From Chlamydomonas sphaeroides (taxonomy: Eukaryota > Chlorophyta > Chlorophyceae > Chlamydomonadales > Chlamydomonadaceae): DNA of 41,911 nt. Under the pieces are notes generated by a model. The model was not told the origin of the DNA. It searched no databases and was given only the letters and a program-made list of their open reading frames with translations. The stretch's first letter is position 1. Each line of letters opens with the position of its first letter. Position numbers and translations under genes: made by a program. This document shows positions 1 to 10,473 of the stretch, piece after piece. The stretch spans positions 15,035 through 56,945 of the forward strand of contig BDDC01000376.1 of assembly GCA_001662425.1 (NCBI GenBank), in the 5' to 3' direction.

Positions 1-347
1 TTATGGAAATTTAAGAGCGCCTAAAGAGACGATATGTGCAGCGTGTATTGGCAAGGACGCGCATTGGTCAGTATATGGCATCCAAGAAGGAATGAAGCAG
101 CAGGCGACCCGGTGGTCGCTGGGTCATCGATGCCTGGAACTATACGCGACTAGTCACTTCAAGTCGGTATTTCACCGCAGAGCCGCACTGCTACAGTTTC
201 GCGTAGAAGCGCAAAGCCCTATCAAGTACAAACAACGAAGCCCACGAACGTGTGAAGCGAGCCTGCCAATACGCATCGGTTATCAAGCGCGCAACATGGA
301 ATAACGCTAGATAGCTGCTTGTGTGGCCTGTCGCCACGTTCGCAGTC
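1..347. other. 5' flank of POP1, no gene seen
   Basis: Only short fortuitous frames occur on both strands. The stretch ends at the chosen POP1 start codon and presumably holds its promoter and 5' UTR. I see no clear TATA element or other recognisable motif. Confidence 0.4.
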
Positions 348-3300
348 ATGGCGGCAGCGGCCGAGACGCCTCGCGTGCTGGACGTGCGAGAGTTTGCACA
401 AGCTCGTGACACCGAGGTAGCTAAGTCTGTTGCACGAAGCACTCGCTGAGGGGGTTCGAGGTTATGCGTGTCAGTGCTGCAGTCCGGCCTTCATCCGAGT
501 CACAACACCCAGCCTCCCCTCGTGCACATCGTGCCTTGCCCTTTATCCGTCATCATACCTTCTGTTCTCCCCTTGTGCTCCCCCGCGCAGCTTCGCCTGC
601 TGCTGCAAGCCGTCCGGAACGAGGCGGGCGAGGGTCGCTACGGCGCACCCCTGCTGCCCAGGCACCTGCGGAGGTGGGCTGGGGACACCTGACGCGAACG
701 AACTGCCGAGCGGAAAGATGCGCTCCCATAGCGCCTATGCGCCACGCATATGGCCCCTGCCGCCTTGACCATTGCACGCCACTACTCCTGCCCTCCAACC
801 CTAGGCGTGCTACCAGCCACCGCCGCTTCGTCGTCAAGCGCAGACCCAACGTCCGCCTCGCAGCGCTGTACGGAGAGCCGTCACAGCAGCAAGTCTCTGG
901 CGCACAGACCGCAGTGGCAGCGGGGCCTGGGCGGCGCGTGCGCGCGCGGCGGGAGGCGGCTGCGGCGCCGGCCGAGGCGGCTGGGGATGCCCATGCCCAA
1001 GGAACCTCGACCTCAGCGCCGGCGCTGCCCGCTGAGCGGCCCACCAATCGCGCCATGCGGCGGCGGCCGGCGCGACTGCAGGCGGCGGTGGAGGCAAGCT
1101 GTGCCCGAGACCTGGCGCCGGCGGTAGCCGTCGTACGTGCGGGCCAGGGGCCGGCGGACGCTATGGCGGTGGACGGGGCTGCACCCGCCGGCCCGCCGCA
1201 GCAGACAGACGCGGGCGGCGGCAGTACCGCGGCTGCTCGGCGGCTGGAGACGCACGTGTGGCACGCGCGGCGGATGGAAATGGAGCAGCGGTAGGTGCCA
1301 TGGAAGGGGGCGGCCGCTGGCGCTGCCAGGGGCCGCAGCGCGGGCATGGTTGCGGCAGGCGGTGCCAACCTGCGTCGACCATGCTGCACTCCTCGTCCAT
1401 TGATCACTCGCTTCCCGCCGCCACGCTCCCGTCCCGCGCCACGCCAGCTGGGGTCACGTGTTGCCCTCGCACGCTGCGGGCCGCGGCCGCGGCAGCCGCT
1501 CGCTGCTGGCCTCCCTCCGGCGGGGATGCCTGCTACATGACGCCAGCTACCAAGGCTGTGTGCAGGTGGAGGGGCACCAGAGAGAGCTGGCGGCGCTGCT
1601 GCGGAGGGTCAGGTGAGCAGCTGCGGGCGGGCCTGGGTGGAGCGTTTGCTGCTGCGGGGCAATTCTAGGTGTCAGGACCAAACTTCTTCCCTTCCCGCCG
1701 GCACTGCCCTCCCTGCTCTGCAGCGACCCCTCTCGCCTGTCGTCGCTGCTGGCTTGCGCCGAAGTCATCAGCGGCGCGGCGGAGTGGCAGCTCTTCCTGC
1801 ATGCCCCGGGGGCCTTTCCCGCGCAGCCGCTGGCGCCAGCGCGGGCTCTGTGGCTCACCGCTCCAGGGCCGGGGCTTGGGGCCGACGATGATTCCGCAGC
1901 CTCAGCCGAAGAAGACGAGGAGGGCTGGGCGCCCCGCTGCCTGCTGTGGCTGTGGGTGCACGCCGCCGCGTTCGGGGACGTGTGGCGGGCCCTGCACGCT
2001 GCTGCAGCCGGGGACGGCAGCAGTGGCAGCGGCGGGCTGCCGCTGCCCGTGCGGCCGGTGTCGCGGTGCCCGGACCTCCGTCGGATTGAGGTTGTGGGCG
2101 CCAAGGCGGAAGCCGCGCTGGCAGCGGCGCTGCAGCCGCTGGCGGTGCAGCCGCCGGCCGCGGACGCTGGCTCCTCGGACGCTGGCAGCGCCAGCGCCGA
2201 GGCAGAGGCGGCGCTGGGCGCCCGAGTCTGGGTCAGCGCCTGCCGCGGTGGCGGCGCAGCGCTCAAGGGTGCCGACGCCGAGCCACCTGCGATGTCGCGG
2301 GCGAGTGGTGGCGGTGGGCGCGGCTTCGGCAGCGGCTGGCGCTGGGTCTGGCCCAGCGGCGCCGTCGTGGGCTTGACGGTGGCCGACCCGCGGCTCGCAT
2401 CGCCGGTGGTTGTGGGCTGCATCCGGACGAGCGCGGCAGCTGCAGTGGCGGGTCCGGCCGGCGATGGCAGTGGCGACGGCGCCGCCGCCCTGCAGCTGCC
2501 GCAGGCTGAGCTGCGGCGGCAGCTGCGGGCCTGGCCCGATGCCGGCGACTGGACCAGGGGGGCGGCGGCACTGTGGCGGCCGCCGAGCACGGCTTGTTCC
2601 TCTGCGCTCCCCCGCTCCGCATACACCGTGCCACCTCCTCTCAGCCAGCAGCGGGTGGGCGCTGTCCGGTCGGCCGCCCGCCGTGGGCTGCTGGGGCTGA
2701 GCGGCGGCGGCGCGGAGGGCGCTGCGGGTGACGGCGGCGGGGGCTCCCGCAGCGACAGCTCTGCCGGGGTGTCGTGCCCCGTCCTCCTCATTAGGAGGCC
2801 GGGCAGCAGCCGGTGGGATGGCTCGCACGCCGGCGGCGGCTGGTCGGTGATTCTGCCAGCTCTCTGGGTGATGCCGCTTTGGCTATCGCTCGCGCACACA
2901 GGTAGGGACAGGAGGCGGAGGAAAGCAACAGCTAAGGCGAGGAGAGCCGCTCGCAGGATGTTTTAGAAAGCAGCCAGAGCAGCTGGCCATCAGCCTGCAT
3001 CAACCCCCGTTCCATTGCCCCGGCCCCAGGCGCCAGGCCCACCGGCCAGCTGGAATGGCGGCAGCTGGCGAGTGACGCCGGCACGCCGTGTTTCCCCTAC
3101 GACCACCCCTTCACTCCCGCGGGGAGAGCCCACTGCGCCTCCCGCCTGGAGGAGCTGGTGATGCAGGCGCAACGGCGGCCGCTGGGGCGCAGCGCGGTCG
3201 CGGCAACGGATGCGGCGCCGCTGGCCGACTGGGCCAGGTGGGGCTCGTGTTGAGGGTTGGCCCAAGGGGAGAGCAACGACATGAGAGGGCTCAGGGCTAC

Positions 3301-4141
3301 GAGCGAGAGGTCGGGACGGGCCGAGGCTTCCTGTCGCTGAAGCCGGCTTATTGCTCCTCTACCGTGCGGCAGGTTGGGCCAAGCCGTGGACCTCGGCTCG
3401 GCGCTGCCTCTGCCCCCGGCGCTGCGAGGGCGGCTACCACGCCCCCGCGCCGCGGCTGCAGGGACCAGCAGCGAGGGCTCGGCACAGGCGACCGGCGACG
3501 CCGCTGGCCCTGCGCTGCAGGCGCCGGAGCCCCAACCCGCCCCTTGCTGGCTGCTGGCGCTCAGCCAGCGGGAGGTCATGGCATCGGGTCGGTCAGCGCT
3601 GGCGGCGGCGGCACCAGCGCGTGTCGCCAAGTGCCACCTGCACGGCTGGACGCTGCGCAAGGCGGTGCGGCTGGGGCTGGTGCCGCCGCCGCCGGCCGCG
3701 CCGCCGCAGCTGCCGCCGGCGGCTGTTGGCCCGGCGCCGTCGGGCCGCCTCGCCCTCCTGCTGCTGCGAGTCCAGGGCCGGGGCGTGTGCCGCCCAGGGG
3801 CCGAGGTGCTCGGGCCGTGGCCGGGCGACGGCGTTGCGCCGCCGGCTCCATCAGCGCCGTCGGGCCGCGCGCAGGTGGTTGGGTTCGTGACGTCCGCTGC
3901 GCCCCGCGGCTCCCAGCGCTACCCCGGCGGCCTGGCGGTGTGCGACGCCGGGTGCCTGCCGCAACGCCTGGTCGAGGCCATGACCGGTGGCGGTGGCAGG
4001 GGCGGTGGTGGCGCGGACGTGCGGCTGTGGATCCGCAACCGCGGGTCTGACGCGCTGAGGGCCTGCAGCGTGCAGCTGCTGACGTGGGGCGAGGGCGGCA
4101 GGCGCGACGAGGGGCCGGCGGAGGCGGCTCTGGCCTGGTAG
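348..4141 (+). CDS. POP1: RNase P / RNase MRP large protein subunit POP1
   Basis: POP1 is the largest protein of the nuclear/nucleolar RNase P and RNase MRP ribonucleoproteins, which process tRNA 5' ends and pre-rRNA. Seven exons join in phase: 348-416, 591-673, 805-1290, 1448-1612, 1724-2901, 3030-3237, 3373-4141 (985 aa; human POP1 is about 1,020). The N-terminus has the family signature TPRVLDVREFAQAR, then LLPRHLRRRATSHRR (residues 44-58, across the exon 2/3 junction). Next come LETHVWHARRMEMEQRWGH (exon 3/4) and LLHDASY (exon 4). The POPLD region, with VLLIRRPG and a WSVILP...MPLW stretch, lies near residues 620-660. The C-terminal exon ends with the usual beta-rich domain (GFVTSAAPRGS...LWIRNRGSDALRACSVQLL). 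Ala/Gly-rich insertions pad the centre, as is common in these algae. Identification is by recognised family motifs; exon ends are inferred from GT-AG and phase. Confidence 0.9.
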
Positions 4142-5118
4142 CGGCGGCGGCGGCGGGAGCGGCGGCGTGGACCAGCGGCGGCGGCGTGAACGGCAGCGAG
4201 GCGCTGTCGCAGAGGGCGGTGCGAGTGGTCGGCCCGCACTGCACAACGCGGCGCGCGGACATGTGCAGACTATTGTGCGGGTGGGTCGAGGACGGCGGGG
4301 AACGGCATGTGGGTTGGGCTGCGGCGAGGGCGCGGCCGACCCGTTGACCGGTGCGGCATCACACTCTCTGCAGCCTGCAGCAAGCCTGCCGGTTCTAATA
4401 CCGCCCGCCGACTACAATGTTGCGCGCGTATGACACGAACGTTGTCGGACCCTGTTTGCCTCGCAGCTTGGCTAGCTCAGACCTCAAAGCCGTGGAGCCT
4501 AGCTCCAGCCAAGCTCTGCGGTTGCGACCCGGCACGTCAGCACAGGGCGCAGAAAGGCGGTAGGCAGCTCGCTGGGCTGCGCGCTTTAATTCTACCCCTC
4601 GTCGCTGCCTGCGCTCTGCGCGCCCTCGCTGCGGTTGTCCATTATTGCAGCAGCTGACACACGGTTGTCTAGCTTGCATCGGCGCGCGTCGCCGGCTTGG
4701 CGAGCTGCTGCAAGCTGCGGGCTTTTGGAGCTCCTCGCAGCGCTGGAGCGCAGCGAGTGGCCCTCCAACTGCTGTGAAGTGCCAGGCTGTGCTGGTTGCC
4801 GGCGCTGCGCATCGCGGCGAACAGACGGTGACCCTTGGGGCACGACGCAGCCTTCCCTGCTCCTACACCCTGGAGAGGGCGCTGGGCCATTTTGTTCGTG
4901 TTATCAGGACAAGCACGACAATGGGATCGGGACTCGGGTTTTGAGCGCGCCGATTCACCCTCTTGCGTCTTGGCCTTGATTGGCAGGCCTTAATCTGGCG
5001 TTATACACAGACGCAGAAGCATATCGCAAACACTTCCTTAAGCGTCCACGCCCTTTCACGTTTGAGCCGGAGCTGACTCAACTCGGTCCAAAACTTCTCG
5101 CCGGCGCTGCTCTTTTCC
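4142..5118. other. Intergenic, POP1 3' region and upstream of kinase-like gene
   Basis: No frame here shows convincing coding character. I found no TGTAA signal, so the POP1 3' end is undefined. The stretch must hold the POP1 3' UTR and the next gene's 5' region. Confidence 0.4.
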
Positions 5119-8100
5119 ATGGACTCCAGCGACAAGCTTGGAGCGGAGGTCCAGGCGCTACTATTGTGAGCCGCGGGTCTCTTTGTGGCGGCGGGACTTT
5201 GGGTTCCGGGCGTGGGAGGTAGCGAAGGGGGCGTACCAATACACTCCCTCGCAAGCCCTGCCGAACGTAGTACAGCATAAGGTGCGCAGCTGCGGGCGCG
5301 GCAGCGCAACTCGTGCCCGTTGCGATGCCATGCCCAGCCGGCATGGCCGCACGATACGGCCGCCCGCAGAATGAAGTAACCACGGTCGCAATACTTATGC
5401 ACACATCATTCTAAGCGTGTCGCATGTGTTTACATCGCTTGCGGGCGTGCCTGCGTTGTACGCATTCGTCCTCTGGCCATCATCAGGGACACGGCCGCCA
5501 AGCGCGATATGCCTAACGAGCACAACCAATACACCGTCACAGCACGAGAGCACGATGCACCCAATGTGCATTTTCTGGCATGTTCGGGCCGACTGCCATA
5601 GTCCCGCCCTCGCTGCGGACCTGTTGCGCGTGTTGGCCCAGGGCAACCAGCTTCAACAGCGCCCGCTGCCCCTGACGGTGTTCGCCCACCCTCCACCTTC
5701 GCCTCGACCCGCTCACAGTGCCTCCGAATTTGCGGGAGTTGCACAGCAACGGCTCGACGGCATCGCGCTGTCACTTGCGCGGGTTGCCATGAAGGTGCGC
5801 AGGGCCGGGGCGGAGTACAGGACGTCGGCGGGCAAGCTACGTTTGCAGCCAGGGATACGGCCGCGCACTCTCTGTCCATGTGCCCCCAACACCTTGCTGG
5901 CTGCCTGGCCCCCCATGTCTGTGTCTCCTGCAGACCTCTGCCTCGCCGTATGTCGCAATCAAGGACGCTCCTGGGGCAGCTGCGGCCCCTCTGACCCAGG
6001 CCGACGGCGCTCCCATGTTGCATGCGCGCAATCATGATGGACCAACGCTGCCCACTTGCTATGGGCTGTGTGGCGCCGACCGCGGCTCCGATACTGGCTC
6101 AGCTGGCCCTCCTTCGTCCTTGGCGTCGTCGTCGCTGCTGGGGTCCGGCAGCAGAGCCGCGCACAACAACGACCGGTGAGCTGCCTTAGCTACCGCTGAC
6201 AACGACGGATATGTTGTCCGTGCGCAGAGCCCCCAGTGTAGGCACCCGCAGCGATGTGACCTCACCTCTGCCCTGATCAATCTCAAGCTCTCTCCCCGCC
6301 TCCGCGCCACACAGGTTGTCCGACGCATCCTCGGGTCTGTCGGATGGCGACATCGCGGCCCTGTATGGCGTCGCGCTACCGGCCAGCATTGATGACGTGT
6401 GGGCGCCGATGGCCGGCCGCGGATGTGACGCGAAGAGCCACGCTCTGAGGAAGCCGGCGCCTCTGCCGGACGTGTCGCCCCGCGTCCGCGAGCAGGACCC
6501 CGACCGGTGAGCAGGAGGGTGGCTGGAGGGCAGGTAGACAGCGGGCGAGGAGCCATGGGCCCATGGCGCAGCGCCAGTGAGCCCCACATGTAGTGCCCTG
6601 CGCCGCCTGATCTCCATTCCCGGCGCTTCATCCCACCCTCCTCCCCGTGACCTCCGGCACTCCAGGCACGTGGAGGCCTCGGCGGAGCTCCCTGCCAGCC
6701 CTCCCGCCGGCCCCTGCCTCGACTTCCGCCTGCCACCCTCCGAGGAGCTGTGGGCTGCCCCGGCCTCATCTGCCAGAAGCCCTCCGCTGGGCTCCGTCGG
6801 GAAGACCCAGCTGCGGCGGTGAGCGCCGGGCCCACAGCAGAGGCGGCAGCACCGTTGAAGGCCTGGCGCTTGAGCCACGTCCTGCACGTCGCTGTTCCAG
6901 TTGCCGGGGCCTTGCCCAGCACCACGTCCCGGGTTGGCGCCTGCCCCACTTACCTGACGCCTGTTGCCGGTCCTGCCCTGGCCCTGCCGCAGCCCGCCGG
7001 CCATTTCCGAGGACGTATGCGCGCTCACACCTCTCCGCCGAGGCCCGGCGCTGGGCTTCGCGCTGCCGGCCTCAGACGAGCTGTGGGCACACCATACCGC
7101 CTCCGCCACCAGCCCCCAGATAGTCGCTGAGGAGCCAGCTGGACCCGCCCCCGCCAACGGCAGCAACGAGGGAGGCCGTGTCCCCAACGCCACCACAAAC
7201 AACGACACCAGCCCCACCACCTGTCCAGCTCCTTTCAGCGCCACGTGCGTACGCTCCTACCCTCCAGCCGCCAGCCCCGGTAACGCCTACGACGATGACG
7301 AACTCGATGACGAAGCAATTGCCGCCACCGCTGCAGCCATCGTCGCACGCATCTGCGCAGCACCGGCGACCATCGCCGAGCTGCTCTTAACCGCCGGCGC
7401 CGACCGCTGCGGCGCGCTGCACATACCGCCTTGCGACCCCTCTACACCAGGCAACGGCAGCGCTGATGCCGCTGACACCCACGCTGCGGCGGCCCCTGCC
7501 GGCCAGCGCTTCTTCGCACCCCAACCCAGCAGCGTGCCGTATTGTGTGGTCGCCGCCGTCATGGGCTGCACGCGCGTGGGCGCGCCGCCTCTGCGGACGC
7601 TGGGCCAGGAGCTGGCCTGGGCCTACACGGAGCACGGCCGCGTGCAAGACTCGGCCGCGGCCGAGCCCCTGTCCGGGCTGCCCAAGAGCTCGGTCCGGAC
7701 CGGGCTGGCTGCCTGGACCGCGGCCCTGGCGGACGGCCGCAGCCGGCGGGTGCGGGCGCGCGTGTCGCGAAAGGAGTTTGCGCTGCCGGTGAGCCTGGCC
7801 GGCGCCGTGGGCATGACCGCGGCGGAGCTGGCGGAGGCGGTATCACGGCCGTGCGCGGAGCTGGCGGCCTATGCGGCGGCGTGCCGGGCGCTGGACGCTG
7901 CGGCCGCGTGCGGCGGGCCCGGCGCGCTGGGCGTCGTGAACGGGCTGCTTGGCTGGGACGTGGAGGTTGCGGTGCGCTGGCCGGGCGACGCCGCCGGCTT
8001 TCTGCGGCTCGTCACCTACGAGCCGTGGGCGCGGCATGGCACGCTGCAGGACGTGATGGTGGCGGCGGCCGAGGGCACGGCCGCCGAGGTGGACGCAGGC

Positions 8101-8874
8101 GAGGAGCAGGACGACGCCGCGTGCCCGGGGCCCGCGCCCCACGGCCCGGGCCTGGTGCGCTGGTGCCCGGTGCTGCGGCTGCTGCTCGGGCTGCTGCGGC
8201 TGCTGGACGCGCTAGAGCGCGGCGGCTGGGTGGTGGGCGACCTCAAGGCCTCCAACCTGGTGGTGCTGCCAAGAGGCGGCGGCCTGCGGCTCATCGACCA
8301 CGGGGGCTCGGCGCCCATCGACTGGGCGGCCGTGGATGCGCTTGTCGCCGCCAGCCCAGGCCTGGACCCGGGCAGCGCCGCCGCACGGCCGGCCCGCGCG
8401 TTCGCTTGCCGCAGCCTGCACCTGCCGTCCTCGGTCTTCACGCTGACAGCCGCGGCGCCCGAGCAGCTGGGCGGGGTGCTGGCGGCGCTACGGAGCCGCA
8501 TCGACGGCTCCGACGCGGAGGATGCGGAGGCGGCGGAGGCGGAGCTGGCAGGGCTGCGGGCGTGGGTGCCGGCGCTGCGGCGGATGAGCGCGGGGCATGA
8601 GGCGGTGGCGGCGGGCCGGCTGCTGGGCGTGATGGGCCTCCGCACGCACGTGTGGCTGTTTGGCGCCCTCCTGCTGGCCGCAGCGGGGGCCGTGCGGTCC
8701 GTGCTGGCGCGGCGTTGTGGCGGCGAGCCGCTTCCCTCCGCCGACCAGCGCTACCTGGCCGCCCTGTCGGCGCTGGGCGAGGATTGCTGTGTGGTGGACG
8801 AGCAGCGGCGGCCCGACCTGGGCCAGCTGGCGGCTGCTGTGGAGGACATGCAGCAGCTGTGGCGGGGGTGGTAA
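5119..8874 (+). CDS. Degenerate protein kinase-like protein with repeated N-terminal exon module
   Basis: Six exons join in phase: 5119-5165, 5602-5794, 5934-6175, 6315-6506, 6666-6818, 6993-8874 (902 aa). The C-terminal 400 residues follow kinase order. A beta3-like VRARVSRKEF lies at about 529-538. A hinge-like LRLVTYEPWARHGTLQD follows, then a catalytic-loop equivalent VVGDLKASN (689-697), LIDHGG (709-714) in place of DFG, AAPE (763-766), a subdomain IX-like THVWLFGALL (827-836) and RRPDL (881-885). The HRD His/Arg are absent (V-G-D) and DFG is DHG, but Asp692, Lys694, Asn697 and Asp711 remain. Activity is therefore doubtful rather than excluded. Exons 4, 5 and the start of 6 each encode an (A/F)xLPxS(D/E)(E/D)(L/V)W module, and all their junctions are phase 2. 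The substrate and role are unknown. The short first exon (47 nt) is the least certain part. Confidence 0.72.
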
Positions 8875-10473
8875 GCGGCGCGGTAGGGATGCCTCACTGG
8901 GAAGGGAGACGGGCCGGAGGGGGTGGGCGTCACGGTAGGGGTCGCGTAGCATGCGCTGGGTGGCATGGCATGGCGTGGCATGCACGGCGCCCCTGGACTT
9001 GCGCCTGTCGCAAGGCGGCTGGTGGCATGGGCGCGCTGCACGGCAGCACGTATCGGGTAACAGTGTCTGCGGGTGGTGGCGCACGGTAGCACGATGTTGT
9101 GTTGTGGTTGCTGGGGCGGCCGTGCTTTGAAAATCGCATACACCACCCTGCGCCGAGTGGCAAGCATACCTACAACTAGGTAGGCTGCCGTGGCGTGCAG
9201 GGCAGTGACGCCAGAAAGCGCAGATGAAGGGGAGAATCAGCGCGCTGCAGTGACGGTCAGGGACGTGGAGGGCCTCGTCCGCAGTTTCCAGAGGCGTGGT
9301 CAGCGCGCCCGCCTGGGCGCTGTGGTGCCTGGAATAGCGAGACCTGCGCACAGGGCACCCCACGCGGCCTCAGGAGCACACGGCAACCCGCGCCAGCTTA
9401 AGGAGGTTTGGCATCCGCGCCATGGCCACATGCCCTGTACCTGTCGAGCCATGCTGCTTCACTTCCGATTACCGACTTGCAAAGCATTTTCTTGCCAGCG
9501 GCCAGCTGCCAGCTTCTGTGCCGCAAGAGGCCGCTGCTGTCCCATCCTGCGCCGAGTACCATGTAGCGCGCGAGAGCAAGGCAGCGTGCATTGGGCTCCG
9601 ATTGCTACACGGCGCATGGATGAGCCAGCCCTAGCCAGCATATACTGGGCAACTGATGGGCACCGCGGGATGGGGGCCGGTGGGGCGTGGGTTGGGTTGC
9701 GTAGAGGGTCTCCGTGCGGGCGCCGCATGGGGGCGTTGTAGAGGGCGGCAGCAGCGCGAGCCGAGGTCCACGGAGCCGCCGACGCCGAGTCGTCCGCATA
9801 CATTATGTCATCGTGGCGGTTGCGGCCCAACAGGTTGCGGCGACGAGCGATTACCGATATCTGTATAGCGCATTACGCAGGCTCGGGGTGGTACAAGCAA
9901 GCGGAGATGCAACGCCACGCAACGCCCGCACCGGACTCTTGTACCGTTGCGTTGTACTGAAGTTCTGAGTGGACTCGTCAGCACCAACCCTACCATGACG
10001 AGCTATGCTTGCCAAACTAGACGCCATATGCTGCTACGTATGCAGCGGCGTCGCGGACGCGAGTTGGTGCTCCGTCCGACCTGCGCGAACCGCCGCGCAG
10101 TAACTCAAAACGGGCCGAGGCACAGACGCGTGTAGCGGCAGGTAAAAGCTAGTCGTATGGATTGAAGGCAATGCGGCCTCCGGGGCGCTCAGGTTAGGAT
10201 GGAGGTTTCGCGTTCGCGACGTGTTGGTGACGCGCTTGTGGCCCAACACATGCAGGCATACTAATACACTAGCTGACCACAGTCTCGCTTGCGCACCGCT
10301 CACAGTCACATTCAAACCGCCGTCCAGCCACACCCCTGGCCACACCAGAAAGCGAAGTGCGACTGTCGTTGACTTGCAAAGCTTGGAACCACAGCGGTCG
10401 CAGTGGACGCCACAGCTTTGCCGAAGGCACAAGCTCCTTGCCAACCCAATAGCCTCTTGCCGAACCCGCAAGT
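8875..10473. other. Intergenic, nothing convincing
   Basis: Several open frames of 60-183 codons occur on both strands, but none has domain motifs, splice support or the codon bias of its neighbours. A short TGGCA-type reiteration lies near 8955-8985. The region should hold the 3' UTR of the kinase-like gene and the promoter of the SRCR gene. No TGTAA was found. Confidence 0.4.

Noticed and set aside
445..470. GGTTCGAGG, T-loop-like word suggesting a tRNA
   Set aside because: No pairing acceptor, D or anticodon stems around it; it lies in POP1 intron 1.
1547..2899. 450-codon frame on the minus strand
   Set aside because: Antisense shadow of POP1 exons 4-5, where the + strand carries recognised POP1 motifs.
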